Positions 8,909 through 20,365 of a stretch of 64,000 nucleotides of DNA are shown in pieces. Source of the stretch: Stutzerimonas xanthomarina. GTDB lineage: Bacteria; Pseudomonadota; Gammaproteobacteria; Pseudomonadales; Pseudomonadaceae. The stretch is taken from assembly GCF_003935375.1 (NCBI RefSeq), contig NZ_RHQM01000008.1, forward strand, positions 1 to 64,000, given 5' to 3'. Each line of letters opens with the position of its first letter. The stretch's first letter is position 1. The position numbers and the translations under genes were made by a program. Under the pieces are notes generated by a model. It saw nothing but the letters and a program-made list of their open reading frames with translations. It made no database searches and was not told where the DNA came from.

Positions 8909-10048
8909 ATGCCAATCAAGTCAGCCAATGCTGCCCTGATGTCCATTCTCGCCATGGCTGTTTTCCTGGCCGGCTGTCAGGAAGAAGCCGCCCCACCGGC
9001 CCAGCAGAAGCCCAAGGTGGGTATCGTGACCCTGCAGGCAGAGCCGTTCGCGGTAACCACCGAGCTGCCCGGGCGTACCCGCGCCTACCGCATCGCCGAG
9101 GTGCGACCGCAGGTCAACGGCATCATCCAGAAACGCCTGTTTACCGAAGGCAGTGACGTAAAGGCCGGGCAGCAGCTGTATCAGATTGATCCATCGGTAT
9201 ACGAAGCCACGTTGAAGAGCGCCCAGGCGAGCGTGGCGTCCAGCAAGTCGCTGGCCGACCGCTACGCCGAGCTGGTCAAGGATCAGGCCGTCAGTAAGCA
9301 GGCCTATGACGAGGCGCGGGCCACCAGCCTGCAGGCCGAAGCGGAGCTGGAGCGCGCGCGGATCGACGTGCGCTACACCAAGGTGCTGGCGCCGATTTCC
9401 GGCCGGATCGGCCGTTCCGCGGTGACCGAGGGTGCGCTGGTCAGCAACGGTCAGGCGCAGGAACTGGCGACCATTCAGCAGCTTGACCCGATCTATGTCG
9501 ACGTGACCCAGCCGGCCCGAGACCTGCTAGCGCTGCGGCGCGACCTGGCCGAGGGTCGTCTGCAGAAGTCTGGCGATAACGCGGCCAAGGTCACCCTAAA
9601 ACTGGAGGATGGCAGCGATTACGGTCACGAAGGCAAACTCGAATTCAGCGAAGTCACGGTGGATCCCGGCACTGGCTCGGTGACGCTGCGAGCGGTATTC
9701 CCCAACCCTGACAAGGTTCTGCTGCCTGGCATGTTTGTGCATGCCCAACTGGTCGCAGGCATGAAAAGCGAGGCGATCCTGGTGCCGCAGCAAGGCGTGA
9801 CACGCAACGCCAAGGGTGAACCGACCGCGATGGTGGTCAACGCGGAGAACAAGGTCGAGCTGCGCACGATCAAGACCGAGCGCGCGGTCGGCAATCGCTG
9901 GCTGGTCGGCGATGGTTTGCAGCCCGGTGATCGCGTGATCACCGAGGGGTTGCAGTTCATCCAGCCGGGTGTAGAGGTCGAGGTGGCGCCGGCGACCAAC
10001 GTCGATAACCGGGGGGTGAACGCACAGCCCCAAGGCCAAGAAGGCTGA
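8909..10048 (+). CDS. ttgA: RND efflux periplasmic adaptor lipoprotein (TtgA/MexA type)
   Basis: 379 residues. The start at 8909 gives a proper lipoprotein signal ending in the lipobox LAGC; an upstream in-frame start at 8765 would run through the operator and is rejected. Membrane-fusion protein features: beta-barrel and lipoyl halves around a coiled-coil hairpin ([20 protein letters not shown] region), [20 protein letters not shown], and the C-terminal domain with [19 protein letters not shown]. It links the inner-membrane pump to the outer-membrane channel. First gene of a three-gene operon; 13 bases separate it from the pump gene. The symbol follows the TtgR-type operator; mexA is equivalent. 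Confidence 0.93.
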   Translation: MPIKSANAALMSILAMAVFLAGCQEEAAPPAQQKPKVGIVTLQAEPFAVTTELPGRTRAYRIAEVRPQVNGIIQKRLFTEGSDVKAGQQLYQIDPSVYEATLKSAQASVASSKSLADRYAELVKDQAVSKQAYDEARATSLQAEAELERARIDVRYTKVLAPISGRIGRSAVTEGALVSNGQAQELATIQQLDPIYVDVTQPARDLLALRRDLAEGRLQKSGDNAAKVTLKLEDGSDYGHEGKLEFSEVTVDPGTGSVTLRAVFPNPDKVLLPGMFVHAQLVAGMKSEAILVPQQGVTRNAKGEPTAMVVNAENKVELRTIKTERAVGNRWLVGDGLQPGDRVITEGLQFIQPGVEVEVAPATNVDNRGVNAQPQGQEG

Positions 10049-10061
10049 GGGGTTCCTAGTC

Positions 10062-13000
10062 ATGTCCAACTTCTTTATCGACCGGCCGATCTTCGCCTGG
10101 GTGATTGCTCTGGTGATCATGCTCGCCGGCGGCCTGTCCATCCTCAACCTGCCGGTCAACCAGTATCCGAGCATCGCCCCGCCCGCGGTCGGTATCTCGG
10201 TGAGCTACCCGGGCGCCTCTGCACAGACCGTGCAGGACACCGTGGTGCAGGTCATCGAACAACAGCTCAACGGTATCGACGGGCTGCGCTACATCAGTTC
10301 GTCGAGTAACTCCGACGGCAGCATGGAAATCACCGTGACCTTCGATCAGGGCACCAACCCCGATATCGCTCAGGTCCAAGTGCAGAACAAGCTGCAGCTG
10401 GCAACGCCGCTGCTGCCGCAAGAGGTTCAGCAACAGGGCATCCGCGTCACCAAGGCCGTGCGCAACTTCCTCATCATCATCGGTCTGGTATCGACTGACG
10501 GCAGTCTGGATCAACGCGACCTGGCCAACTACATCGTCGCCAACATGCAGGACCCGATTTCCCGCACCAAGGGCGTGGGCGATTTTCAGGTGTTCGGTGC
10601 CCAGTACGCGATGCGCATCTGGCTCGATCCAGCCAAGCTGAACAACTTCAGCCTGACGCCGGAGGATGTCAGCTCGGCGATCCAGGCGCAGAACGTCCAG
10701 GTGTCTTCCGGCCAGTTGGGTGGCTTGCCGGCGCTGCCCGGGCAGCAGCTCAACGCCACGGTGATCGGCAAGACTCGTCTGCAGACTCCGGAGCAGTTCC
10801 GCAACATCCTGCTCAAGGTCAACAGCGACGGCTCGCAGGTGCGTCTGGGTGATGTCGCCAAGGTCGAGCTGGGGGGGGAAAACTATTCGGTCAGCGCGCA
10901 CTTCAACGGCAAGCCGGCCGCCGGCCTGGCGCTGAAGCTGGCAACCGGCGCCAACGCGCTGGATACCGTCGAAGGCGTGCGCAAGACCATCGAGGAGCTC
11001 AAGCCGTTCTTCCCGCCGGGTGTCGACGTGGTCTATCCCTACGACACCACGCCGGTCATCTCCGCCTCCATCACCGGTGTCATGCAAACGCTGCTCGAAG
11101 CGTTCGTGCTGGTGTTTCTGGTGATGTACCTGTTCCTGCAGAACTTCCGTGCGACGCTGGTTCCGACGCTCGCGGTACCGGTGGTACTGCTGGGCACCTT
11201 CGGCGTGCTGGCGGTGTTCGGCTTCAGCATCAACACCCTGACCATGTTCGCCATGATCCTGGCCATCGGCCTGCTGGTCGACGACGCCATCGTGGTGGTG
11301 GAAAACGTCGAGCGGGTGATGCGCGAAGAAGGACTCTCGCCTCTGGAGGCGACGCGCAAGTCCATGGGCCAGATCCAGGGCGCGCTGATCGGCATTGGCG
11401 TGGTGCTGTCGGCGGTACTGCTGCCGATGGCCTTCTTCGGAGGCTCGACCGGGGTCATCTATCGGCAGTTTTCCATCACCATCGTTTCGGCGATGGTGCT
11501 CTCGGTGCTGATGGCGCTGATCTTCACACCGGCGCTGTGTGCGACGCTGCTCAAGCCGATCGACAAGGATGATCACCACGAGAAAGGCGGATTCTTCGGC
11601 TGGTTCAATCGCACCTTCGAGCGCAGCGTCAATGGCTATGAGAGCGGTGTGAAAGCCGTACTCAAGCGCAAGGCGCCGTTCCTGTTGCTCTATGTGCTGA
11701 TCGTTGGCGTCATGGTCGTCCTGTTCGGCCGAATCCCCAGCGCGTTCCTGCCGGAAGAGGACCAGGGCGTCCTGTTCGCTCAGGTCATGACCCCGTCGGG
11801 CTCGACTGCTGAGCGCACCCAGCAGAGCATCGACGCCATGCGCAGCTATCTGCTGGAAGAGGAGGGCGACATCGTTCGTTCCGTCTTTACCGTGACCGGC
11901 TTCAGCTTCGCCGGCCGCGGTCAGAGCTCGGGTATCGCCTTCATCAGCCTGAAGCCGTGGAGCGAACGCACCAACAAGGAAGACAGCGTTTTCGCTCTTG
12001 CCCAGCGTGCGCAGCAACATTTCGCCAGTTTCCGTGACGCTCAGGTATTCGCCTTTGCGCCGCCGGCGGTGATGGAGCTGGGTAACGCCACCGGTTTCAA
12101 CCTGTTCCTGCAGGATCGCGCTGGCGTTGGCCATGAAGTGCTGCAGCAGGCCCGCGACAAGTTCATGCAGCTGGCCAGCCAGAGTCCGGTGCTGACCCGG
12201 GTGCGGCCCAATACCCTGCGCGACGAACCGCAGTATCAGGTGCTTATCGACGATGAAAAGGCGCGGGCACTGGGCGTTTCGCTGGCGGAGATCAACAGCA
12301 CCCTGTCGATCGCCTGGGGTGGGCGCTACGTCAATGACTTTATCGATCGAGGGCGGGTGAAGAAGGTGTATTTGCAGGGCGTTCCGGACGCGCGCATGAG
12401 CCCTGAGGATTTGCAGAAGTGGTATGTGCGTAACGATGCCGGCGAGATGGTGCCGTTCAGCGCCTTTGCCAGCGGCGAATGGACTTACGGATCGCCGAAG
12501 CTGTCCCGCTACAACGGCGTCAGCGCGATCGAGATGCTCGGTGAGCCGGCGCCTGGTTACAGTTCCGGTGATGCCATGGCCGAGGTCGAACGCATCGCCG
12601 CCCAGCTGCCACCTGGCGTGGGCTATTCCTGGACTGGCCAGTCCTACGAGGAACGGCTGGCGGGGTCGCAGACGCTGGCGCTCTATGCCCTGTCGCTGCT
12701 GGTGGTGTTCCTCTGCCTGGCGGCGCTTTACGAGAGCTGGTCGATTCCGTTCTCGGTCATGCTGGTCGTGCCGCTGGGTATCGTCGGGGCGCTGGCCTTC
12801 ACCTTGCTGCGCGGGCTGTCCAACGAGGTGTTCTTCCAGGTGGGCCTGGTCACCACCATCGGTCTGTCGGCGCGTAATGCGATCCTTATCGTCGAGTTCG
12901 CCAAGGCGCTGCACGAGCAGGGGATGAGTCATGTCGACGCGGCATTGCAGGCATGCCGCATGCGTCTGCGGCCGATCATCATGACCTCGCTGGCGTTCAT

Positions 13001-13199
13001 TCTTGGTGTGGTGCCGCTGGCGATTGCGTCTGGCGCCGGTGCGGGCAGCAAGCACGCGATCGGTACCGGTGTGATCGGCGGCATGTTGACCGCCGCGATA
13101 CTGGCGATCTTCTGGATTCCACTGTTCTACGTAATGATCTGCACGTTCTTCGACCGCTCGAAGTCCGCCAACGAGGGTGTGAAGGAGGATTCGCAGTGA
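10062..13199 (+). CDS. ttgB: RND multidrug efflux transporter, HAE1 family (TtgB/MexB type)
   Basis: 1045 residues, matching AcrB/MexB (about 1046). Starts [16 protein letters not shown], the classic RND N-terminus, with twelve predicted membrane helices and two large periplasmic loops. The proton-relay helix 4 contains [18 protein letters not shown] with the paired aspartates, and helix 10 carries the essential lysine region. It is the proton-driven pump exporting drugs and solvents. The stop overlaps the start of the channel gene (TGATG at 13197-13201). No frame disruption is seen. Confidence 0.97.
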   Translation: MSNFFIDRPIFAWVIALVIMLAGGLSILNLPVNQYPSIAPPAVGISVSYPGASAQTVQDTVVQVIEQQLNGIDGLRYISSSSNSDGSMEITVTFDQGTNPDIAQVQVQNKLQLATPLLPQEVQQQGIRVTKAVRNFLIIIGLVSTDGSLDQRDLANYIVANMQDPISRTKGVGDFQVFGAQYAMRIWLDPAKLNNFSLTPEDVSSAIQAQNVQVSSGQLGGLPALPGQQLNATVIGKTRLQTPEQFRNILLKVNSDGSQVRLGDVAKVELGGENYSVSAHFNGKPAAGLALKLATGANALDTVEGVRKTIEELKPFFPPGVDVVYPYDTTPVISASITGVMQTLLEAFVLVFLVMYLFLQNFRATLVPTLAVPVVLLGTFGVLAVFGFSINTLTMFAMILAIGLLVDDAIVVVENVERVMREEGLSPLEATRKSMGQIQGALIGIGVVLSAVLLPMAFFGGSTGVIYRQFSITIVSAMVLSVLMALIFTPALCATLLKPIDKDDHHEKGGFFGWFNRTFERSVNGYESGVKAVLKRKAPFLLLYVLIVGVMVVLFGRIPSAFLPEEDQGVLFAQVMTPSGSTAERTQQSIDAMRSYLLEEEGDIVRSVFTVTGFSFAGRGQSSGIAFISLKPWSERTNKEDSVFALAQRAQQHFASFRDAQVFAFAPPAVMELGNATGFNLFLQDRAGVGHEVLQQARDKFMQLASQSPVLTRVRPNTLRDEPQYQVLIDDEKARALGVSLAEINSTLSIAWGGRYVNDFIDRGRVKKVYLQGVPDARMSPEDLQKWYVRNDAGEMVPFSAFASGEWTYGSPKLSRYNGVSAIEMLGEPAPGYSSGDAMAEVERIAAQLPPGVGYSWTGQSYEERLAGSQTLALYALSLLVVFLCLAALYESWSIPFSVMLVVPLGIVGALAFTLLRGLSNEVFFQVGLVTTIGLSARNAILIVEFAKALHEQGMSHVDAALQACRMRLRPIIMTSLAFILGVVPLAIASGAGAGSKHAIGTGVIGGMLTAAILAIFWIPLFYVMICTFFDRSKSANEGVKEDSQ

Positions 13200-14623
13200 T
13201 GCACAAGTCTCTGTTGAGCCTGGCGCTGATGGCGGCGCTGGGCGGTTGCTCGCTGATCCCTGACTACGAACGTCCGGACGCACCGGTCGCGGCCGCCTGG
13301 CCGCAAGGCGAGGCCTATCCGCAAGACGCGACGCAGGCGTCCGAGCGCGCGCTTGGCTGGCGCGAGTTCTTCCGTGATCCGGCACTGCAGCAGCTGATCG
13401 AGGTGGCGCTGGAGAACAACCGTGACCTGCGTGTGGCGGCGCTCAACGTCGATGCCTATCGCGCGCTGTATCGCGTGCAGCGCGCCGATGTGCTGCCGGC
13501 GGTGAGTGCCGACGGCGCGGGGACGCGCAGCCGCACCCCTGGCGATCTGAACATGAGTGGTGAGCCGGCCATCAGCAGCCAGTACAGCGCCACGTTCGGT
13601 GTGTCCTGGGAGCTGGACCTGTTCGGTCGCCTGCGCAGCCTGCGCGACCAGGCGCTGGAAGAGTTCTTCGCCAGCGAGGCCGCCCAGCGCAGCACCCAGA
13701 TCAGTCTGATCGCCAGTGTCGCCAATGCCTGGCTGACCTTGCAGGCCGACCAGGCATTGCTGCAGGTCACCCGCGATACCCTGAAGACCTATGAAGAGAG
13801 CTTTGGTCTGACCCAACGCAGTTTCGACGTCGGGGTCGCCTCGGCGCTGGAGCTGCGTCAGGCGCGCAGCGCTGTCGACAGTGCGCGGGTGAACATCGAG
13901 CAGTACACGCGGCTGGTGGCGCAGGACCGCAATGCGCTGACGCTGTTGCTGGGACAGAGCCTGCCGGCCGGTCTGCAATCGGGCGACGGGCTGGAGCGTC
14001 CCCAACTGGCGACGTTGCCGGTCGGGCTGCCCTCCGATCTGCTTCAGCAGCGCCCGGATGTTCTCCAGGCTGAATATCAACTGCGCGCGGTCAATGCCAG
14101 CATCGGCGCAGCCCGTGCGGCGTTCTTTCCGCGCATCAGCCTGACCGGCGCAGCGGGTTCGGCGAGCAGCGAGCTGTCCGGGCTGTTCGACGGCGGCTCC
14201 GGTTACTGGAGCTTCTCGCCGAGCATCAGTGTGCCGATCTTCAATGCTGGCCAGTTGCGGGCGAATCTGGACTACGCGCAGATCAGCAAGAACATCCAGG
14301 TCGCGCAATACGAGAAAGCGATCCAAACCGCCTTCCGCGAAGTGGCCGACGGGCTGGCGGCTCAGGCCACCTACACGCGGCAGGTGCAGGCGCAGCGTGA
14401 TTTGTTGGAGACCAGCGAGGACTACTACAACCTCGCCGAGCGCCGCTATCGCACGGGCATCGACAGCTACCTGACCGTGCTCGATGCGCAGCGCCAGCTG
14501 TTCAGCGTGCAGCAGCAACTGATCACCGATCGCCTGGCGCAGATGACCAGCGAGGTCAATCTGTTCAAGGCGCTGGGTGGCGGCTGGCAGGACGCGGTGC
14601 AGGCGCAGCCGCAAGAGGAATGA
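13199..14623 (+). CDS. ttgC: Outer-membrane efflux channel lipoprotein (TtgC/OprM type)
   Basis: 474 residues starting at the TGATG overlap with the pump gene. The N-terminus is a lipoprotein signal with lipobox LGGC. The protein has the two-fold repeated NodT/TolC organisation of OprM, for example [12 protein letters not shown] in the first half and [20 protein letters not shown] plus [20 protein letters not shown] in the second. It forms the trimeric outer-membrane duct for the complex encoded upstream. A bidirectional terminator follows about 50 bases later. Confidence 0.95.
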   Translation: MHKSLLSLALMAALGGCSLIPDYERPDAPVAAAWPQGEAYPQDATQASERALGWREFFRDPALQQLIEVALENNRDLRVAALNVDAYRALYRVQRADVLPAVSADGAGTRSRTPGDLNMSGEPAISSQYSATFGVSWELDLFGRLRSLRDQALEEFFASEAAQRSTQISLIASVANAWLTLQADQALLQVTRDTLKTYEESFGLTQRSFDVGVASALELRQARSAVDSARVNIEQYTRLVAQDRNALTLLLGQSLPAGLQSGDGLERPQLATLPVGLPSDLLQQRPDVLQAEYQLRAVNASIGAARAAFFPRISLTGAAGSASSELSGLFDGGSGYWSFSPSISVPIFNAGQLRANLDYAQISKNIQVAQYEKAIQTAFREVADGLAAQATYTRQVQAQRDLLETSEDYYNLAERRYRTGIDSYLTVLDAQRQLFSVQQQLITDRLAQMTSEVNLFKALGGGWQDAVQAQPQEE

Positions 14624-14674
14624 GGCGATGCGGTGGTCGCTTGCAGTACGACCACCGCCGACAACACGCAGATA

Positions 14675-14705
14675 CGAAAACGCCGCCCATCGGGCGGCGT
14701 TTTCG
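14675..14705. terminator. Bidirectional intrinsic terminator between efflux operon and rhlE
   Basis: A near-perfect stem of 14 bp (CGAAAACGCCGCCC paired with its complement) and a 2-base AT centre is flanked by A and T runs on the two sides, so it can end both the plus-strand efflux mRNA and the convergent minus-strand rhlE mRNA. Confidence 0.88.
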
Positions 14706-14713
14706 TTTGTGGC

Positions 14714-16537
14714 TCAGCCTTCGCGGTTGCGCGTCAGCAGGGCCGGCTTCTCACCTCGTGGCCGGGTTGGCAGCTGCTCGAGCTGGTCCAGACTGGGCAG
14801 CCGATCGATCTTCGATTCCTTGTGGATGATCACTGGCTGCTTTTCACGCGGCTTGGCAGCTTCCTGGCGCGCGACGGCTGGCTCTTCGATCCGTCGGCTG
14901 TCGTTCTTGCGCCGTGGCTGGCCGTTGCGCGGCTGGCCGCTGCGCGCCGCCTGGCCTTGGCCCGTACCCGGACGTTTGCCCTTGCCGGCGGGAGCACCAG
15001 CAGCGCCAGGGCGTGCGGCTCCGGCGGCACGTGGCGCGGCACCAGCCGGAGCCGGAGCCGGAGCACCAGGGCGCCGGCCGCGGTTCTGCTTGTTCTGATA
15101 CGGGCTGACGTAGTCGACACGATTGCCGAAGTTGTCCACTTCGTCATCGAGAAACTCGTCCGGAGCACGGTTTGGCGGCAGCTGCGGAGGTCGAGCAGCG
15201 GTTTGCGCTTCACTGGCGGCTCCATCGCGAGCAGGCTTGCGCGCCTTGCTCTGGCTGCGGCGGTTGCGTTCCTTCTGCTCGGTGCCTTTCTCTGCCGGCT
15301 TTTCGCGCTCAGCGCGAGCCTTGCGTTCGCCACGCTGCGGACGCGGCTGGCGCGGTTCGCGCACCTCCGGCTTCTCCGTCTCGATGGCGCTGGCATCGAA
15401 GCCCATCAGATCGCCTTCAGGGATGCGCTGCTTGGTCATGCGCTCGATGCCCTTGAGCAGCTTTTCCTCGTCCGGCGCGACCAGCGAAATGGCTTCACCG
15501 CTGCGCCCGGCACGGCCAGTACGGCCGATGCGGTGTACGTAGTCTTCCTCGACGTTGGGCAGCTCGAAGTTGACCACATGGGGCAGCTGGTCGATATCCA
15601 GACCGCGGGCGGCGATATCGGTGGCGACCAGGATGCGCACCTGGTTGGCCTTGAAGTCAGCCAGAGCCTTGGTGCGGGCGTTCTGGCTCTTGTTGCCATG
15701 AATCGCGGCAGCCGGCAGGCCGTGCTTTTCCAGATACTCGGCCAGACGGTTGGCGCCGTGCTTGGTGCGGGTGAAGACCAACACCTGCTCCCAGGCACCC
15801 TGGGTGATCAGGTGCGCGAGCAGAGCGCGCTTGTGGCTGGCAGCCACGCGGAACATTCGCTGCTCGATACGCTCGACGGTAGTGTTCGGCGGCGTGACCT
15901 CGATGCGCTCGGGGTTGTGCAGCAGCTTGCCGGCGAGGTCGGTGATGTCCTTGGAGAAGGTCGCCGAGAACAGCAGGTTCTGGCGCTTGGCCGGCAGCTT
16001 GGCGAGGACCTTCTTGACGTCATGGATGAAGCCCATGTCGAGCATGCGGTCGGCTTCGTCGAGGACGAGAATTTCCACGTGCGACAGGTCGATGGCTTTC
16101 TGGTTGGCCAGGTCGAGCAGGCGACCTGGGCAGGCGACCAGCACGTCAAGACCCTTGGCAACCGCCTGGATCTGCGGGTTCATGCCGACGCCACCGAAGA
16201 TGCAGGTGCTCTTCAGGGGGAGATCGCGGGCGTAGATCTTGAAACTGTCGTGAACCTGGGCGGCGAGCTCGCGGGTCGGTGTCAGCACCAGCACGCGCGG
16301 CTGTTTCGGGCCGTAGCGGTGTTCACGATCCGGGTGACCACCCGGAAACAGCAGTTCGAGTACCGGCAGGGCGAAACCGCCTGTCTTACCGGTTCCGGTC
16401 TGGGCGGCGACCATCAGGTCGCGGCCTTGCAACACGGCGGGAATGGCCCGCTGTTGCACGGGAGTAGGCTGGGTGTAACCGGCGGCCTCGACGGCACCGG
16501 CCAAAGCCTCGGAGAGACCGAGGGAAGCAAAGGACAT
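14714..16537 (-). CDS. rhlE: DEAD-box ATP-dependent RNA helicase RhlE
   Basis: 607 residues. The helicase core occupies about the first 380 residues: Q-motif around [10 protein letters not shown], motif [12 protein letters not shown], motif Ia PTRELA, motif [15 protein letters not shown], motif III SATF, motif [18 protein letters not shown] and motif [15 protein letters not shown]. The start [11 protein letters not shown] is RhlE-like. The tail of about 220 residues is very basic and low in complexity (Arg, Pro, Ala, Gly), probably a disordered RNA-binding extension; its length is on the long side for RhlE. Expected role: RNA remodelling in ribosome assembly, degradosome function or cold response. 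The upstream gap of 233 bases allows a long leader. Confidence 0.93.
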   Translation of the reverse strand: MSFASLGLSEALAGAVEAAGYTQPTPVQQRAIPAVLQGRDLMVAAQTGTGKTGGFALPVLELLFPGGHPDREHRYGPKQPRVLVLTPTRELAAQVHDSFKIYARDLPLKSTCIFGGVGMNPQIQAVAKGLDVLVACPGRLLDLANQKAIDLSHVEILVLDEADRMLDMGFIHDVKKVLAKLPAKRQNLLFSATFSKDITDLAGKLLHNPERIEVTPPNTTVERIEQRMFRVAASHKRALLAHLITQGAWEQVLVFTRTKHGANRLAEYLEKHGLPAAAIHGNKSQNARTKALADFKANQVRILVATDIAARGLDIDQLPHVVNFELPNVEEDYVHRIGRTGRAGRSGEAISLVAPDEEKLLKGIERMTKQRIPEGDLMGFDASAIETEKPEVREPRQPRPQRGERKARAEREKPAEKGTEQKERNRRSQSKARKPARDGAASEAQTAARPPQLPPNRAPDEFLDDEVDNFGNRVDYVSPYQNKQNRGRRPGAPAPAPAGAAPRAAGAARPGAAGAPAGKGKRPGTGQGQAARSGQPRNGQPRRKNDSRRIEEPAVARQEAAKPREKQPVIIHKESKIDRLPSLDQLEQLPTRPRGEKPALLTRNREG

Positions 16538-16770
16538 GAGTAATCCTGTCTTGTTAGGGGCGAGGCCCTGGGATGATCATGCCTGGCTCGAATCGCGACT
16601 GGCGTGCGATCCCGTCCGGTCCTGCCGCGGGTCATATATGGCGGCATCCGGGCGTAAGCCTGGCGGAAGCGCGGAGTATAACAGAGCCTGTTAACGCCGC
16701 ATTGCTCTGACAGTGTCGCAGGTCACGGGTTCATTAGCCAGCTCCGTATTTCTACGGAGCCGGTTGGTGC
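16538..16770. other. Gap between rhlE and metF (promoter side of rhlE)
   Basis: No gene is seen. A minus-strand TATACT (about 16676-16681) could be a -10 box for rhlE with a leader near 130 bases; no good -35 is seen. At 16741-16760 a short hairpin (GCTCCGTA paired with TACGGAGC, 4-base loop) lies just after the metF stop but lacks a T-run. Confidence 0.4.
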
Positions 16771-17622
16771 TCAGCGTGACAGCCCGAGGTTGTTCCAGAT
16801 CGCCAGGCTCGGCTCGGCCTGGTTCAGCGTGTAGAAGTGCAGGCCGGGCGCACCGCCGGCCAGCAGTTTCTCGCACATCTCGGTGATGACCTGCTCGCCG
16901 AAGGCCTGGATGCTCTGCATGTCGTCGCCATAGCTTTCGAGCTGCTTGCGCACCCAACGCGGAATCTCCGCACCGCAGGCATCGGAGAAGCGTGCCAGCT
17001 TGCTGTAGTTGGTGATCGGCATGATGCCGGGCACCACCGGGGTTTCCACTCCGAGTCTGCGCACGCGCTCGACGAAGTAGAAGTAGCAGTCGGCATTGAA
17101 GAAGTACTGGGTGATGGCACTGTCGGCGCCGGCCCTGGCCTTGCGCACGAAGTTAGCCAGGTCGTCTTCGAAGTTGCGCGCCTGCGGATGCATTTCCGGG
17201 TAGGCGGCAATCTCGATATGGAAGTGATCGCCGGTTTCGCTGCGGATGAATTCCACCAGCTCGTTGGCGTAGCGCAGCTCGCCGCTGGCCATGCCCATGC
17301 CGGAGGGCAGGTCGCCGCGCAGGGCGACGATGCGCTTGATGCCGGCATCCTTGTAGAGGTTCAGCAGTTCGCGCAGCTCGGCCTTGCTGTCGCCGACGCA
17401 GGACAGGTGCGGTGCGGTCGGCACCTTTACCTCGCCGTCGAGCTGCAGCACGGTGTTGAGCGTGCGGTCACGGGTCGAGCCACCGGCACCGTAAGTGCAG
17501 GAGAAGAAATCGGGTTGGTAGCCGGCCAGCTGGCGGGCCACGTTCAGCAGTTTTTCGTGCCCGGCTTCGGTCTTGGTGGGAAAGAACTCGAAGCTGATGG
17601 ATGGGCGGTTCAAAGCGGTCAT
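16771..17622 (-). CDS. metF: Methylenetetrahydrofolate reductase MetF
   Basis: 283 residues. The start at 17622 (MTALNRPSISFEFFPTKT) has AAGGAATA just upstream; an earlier in-frame start at 17688 would begin inside the ahcY-metF hairpin and is rejected. MetF is the FAD-dependent TIM-barrel enzyme making 5-methyl-tetrahydrofolate for methionine synthesis. Visible: FEFFPTKTEAGHEKL, FFSCTYGAGGSTRDRT, VALRGDLPSGMG, and QYFFNADCYFYFVER. It follows ahcY on the same strand, 73 bases downstream, and is probably expressed from the same riboswitch-controlled transcript, linking SAH removal to re-methylation of homocysteine. Confidence 0.96.
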   Translation of the reverse strand: MTALNRPSISFEFFPTKTEAGHEKLLNVARQLAGYQPDFFSCTYGAGGSTRDRTLNTVLQLDGEVKVPTAPHLSCVGDSKAELRELLNLYKDAGIKRIVALRGDLPSGMGMASGELRYANELVEFIRSETGDHFHIEIAAYPEMHPQARNFEDDLANFVRKARAGADSAITQYFFNADCYFYFVERVRRLGVETPVVPGIMPITNYSKLARFSDACGAEIPRWVRKQLESYGDDMQSIQAFGEQVITEMCEKLLAGGAPGLHFYTLNQAEPSLAIWNNLGLSR

Positions 17623-17644
17623 TCGGTTATTCCTTGGGCTGCAG

Positions 17645-17686
17645 GCTGCTGGCGACGAATGCAGGGCACAGTTCGTCGCCAGCAGC
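17645..17686 (-). other. Perfect 15-bp hairpin between ahcY and metF
   Basis: Arms 17645-17659 and 17672-17686 are exact complements with a 12-base loop. It sits between the ahcY stop (17696) and the metF start (17622) on the minus strand. There is no T-run, so it is more likely an RNA processing or stability element that sets the relative output of the two genes than a terminator. Confidence 0.6.
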
Positions 17687-17695
17687 ATGAGCTGC

Positions 17696-19102
<1,407 letters not shown>

Positions 19103-19113
19103 CGAAGAGTTCT

Positions 19114-19135
19114 CCATTCGTATAGATGCGAATGG
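19114..19135 (-). promoter_or_regulatory. Anti-Shine-Dalgarno hairpin, likely expression platform of the SAH riboswitch
   Basis: CCATTCG (19135-19129) is complementary to CGAATGG (19120-19114) with an 8-base loop. The 3' arm includes the first two G of the ahcY ribosome site GGAG (19115-19112), and the 5' arm uses the last two C of the riboswitch pseudoknot strand. Pseudoknot and hairpin therefore compete, which gives SAH-induced release of the ribosome site. Confidence 0.68.
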
Positions 19136-19210
19136 GCGCCGTTGATGCGTTCTGGAAACGCCCCATCCGAGCCTGACAGGTTTCATCCTGCTGCAGCGCC
19201 CCTCGGACGG
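19134..19210 (-). promoter_or_regulatory. SAH riboswitch in the ahcY leader
   Basis: Read on the minus strand, 19210-19202 pairs with 19171-19163 (P1, 9 bp with one G-U). It is followed by the conserved GAGG and GCGCTGCA, then CAGGCTCGG, then AACGGCGCCC. The 3' GCGCCC (19139-19134) can pair with GGGCGC (19201-19196) as the pseudoknot of the class. A further hairpin GCGTT/AACGC sits in the variable region. Order and conserved residues match the SAH riboswitch, an ON switch usually found before ahcY. The start codon is 32 bases downstream. Confidence 0.92.
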
Positions 19211-19256
19211 GTGGCGGGCACGGTCGAAGCGGAGTCGACCGGGGAAAAGCCCGGCG

Positions 19257-19285
19257 ATTATAGCTGCGCCGCGCGGCAATCCCAA
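19257..19285 (-). promoter_or_regulatory. Sigma-70 promoter of ahcY
   Basis: On the minus strand TTGGGA (19285-19280) and a consensus TATAAT (19262-19257) are 17 bases apart. Transcription would start near 19250, about 40 bases before the riboswitch and about 150 bases before the ahcY start codon. Confidence 0.7.
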
Positions 19286-19386
19286 CCCCGCGCCGCGCGA
19301 ACTACAGCGAGCGAGCGCGGGTCGAAAACTACAGGTTCGGTGACCCTTGCCGGGCGAAACCGTTTCAGGAGACCGCCATAAACCCC

Positions 19387-19815
19387 ATGCTTCGCTTAGC
19401 GCCCGTGTTGCTTGTCGGCGCCTTCAGCCTGCCTGCCGCCGCCAAATCCTGCTACGTGCACAGCGAAACCTCCGGCGCGGTTCCTGCGCCAGTGGTGACC
19501 GAGCAGTGTTTCGAATTCCACGGCGTGGATAAGGACGACGCCATCGACTGGGTCTGTCAGGACAACGAGGCCGTGAGAAATTCGCGCCGCGAGATCCGCG
19601 ACAGTTGCCCCGACGGCCACTTCGGGGTCTGTACGGCACCCATGACAGCGGAAACGCTGACTAACGAGCGTGCTACCGGCTCCCAGGCGAAGGATGGTAC
19701 CTTGCCTACCCAGGTGGGGGGCGATGCGACGATCGTTACCTATCACTATCACGCCACTGATCGGGCCCAGGCCAAGATCGATTGCGAAAGCGCTGGCGGC
19801 AGCTGGTCGCAATAG
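19387..19815 (+). CDS. Secreted cysteine-containing protein of unknown function
   Basis: 142 residues. The N-terminus is a signal peptide ending near LPAAAK. The mature part has six cysteines (at about residues 21, 39, 54, 71, 79 and 131), compatible with disulfide bonds in the periplasm. Segments such as [17 protein letters not shown] and [16 protein letters not shown] do not recall a family I can name. It lies in a short plus-strand run with the cytochrome c' gene about 100 bases downstream. Codon choice looks like its neighbours. Function unknown. Confidence 0.7.
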   Translation: MLRLAPVLLVGAFSLPAAAKSCYVHSETSGAVPAPVVTEQCFEFHGVDKDDAIDWVCQDNEAVRNSRREIRDSCPDGHFGVCTAPMTAETLTNERATGSQAKDGTLPTQVGGDATIVTYHYHATDRAQAKIDCESAGGSWSQ

Positions 19816-19918
19816 CCTGTTGAGCAATCTTGGCTGACGGAGTCGAAACCCGACTGATTTGTTCAACCGCGCATGGACGGGGATAATCCCGCGCTTTGCA
19901 TCGACGAGTGGTTGAACC

Positions 19919-20365
19919 ATGAAGCTGAGTCTGCTGAGCCTGTCCCTGATTGCTGTCCTGGCGCTGACGGGCTGCGACCGGGTCGACCCGAATTCCCCAT
20001 TGGGCAAGCGCAAGGCGATCTACCAGGCGATGCTCGATACCAAGGAAGACCTTGGCGGCATGCTGCGCGGGCGCATCCCGTTCGACGGCGAAGGCTTCAG
20101 TGCAGGCGCGGCCAAGCTGGACGAGCTCTCGCGGCAGCCTTGGCAGCATTATCCTGATGTGAAGGAAGAGCAGAGCGACGCGCGTGACGACGTCTGGCAG
20201 CGTCAGGAGCGATTCAAGGAGATGGCCCGCGAACTGGAAGCGACCACGGCCGCGCTGGTGAGCGTGACGACCTCCGCCCCGGTTACTGCACAAAGCGTGG
20301 CGCCGGCGTTCCAGCGGGTCGAGGATGCCTGTGAAGCCTGCCACAAGGAGTTCCGCGCCTACTAA
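19919..20365 (+). CDS. Cytochrome c' type heme lipoprotein
   Basis: 148 residues. The N-terminus is a lipoprotein signal with lipobox LTGC, unusual since most cytochromes c' are soluble. The C-terminal heme site CEACHKEF (Cys138, Cys141, His142) near the extreme end, after a mainly helical body, is the cytochrome c' pattern of a four-helix bundle with a five-coordinate heme. The family binds NO and CO and is linked to NO handling or electron transfer, which would fit a denitrifier. The last 4 bases overlap the 3' end of the convergent DUF1090 gene. Confidence 0.85.
   Translation: MKLSLLSLSLIAVLALTGCDRVDPNSPLGKRKAIYQAMLDTKEDLGGMLRGRIPFDGEGFSAGAAKLDELSRQPWQHYPDVKEEQSDARDDVWQRQERFKEMARELEATTAALVSVTTSAPVTAQSVAPAFQRVEDACEACHKEFRAY

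Noticed and set aside
10056-13385. Very long minus-strand open frame (1109 codons) opposite the RND pump gene
   Set aside because: It is antisense to a certain RND transporter; its residues are His/Arg/Gln/Asp-rich, as expected from the reverse frame of GC-rich coding DNA.
14633-16543. Plus-strand open frame of 636 codons opposite rhlE
   Set aside because: The minus strand encodes all DEAD-box motifs; the plus-strand reading also runs through the intrinsic terminator at 14675-14705.
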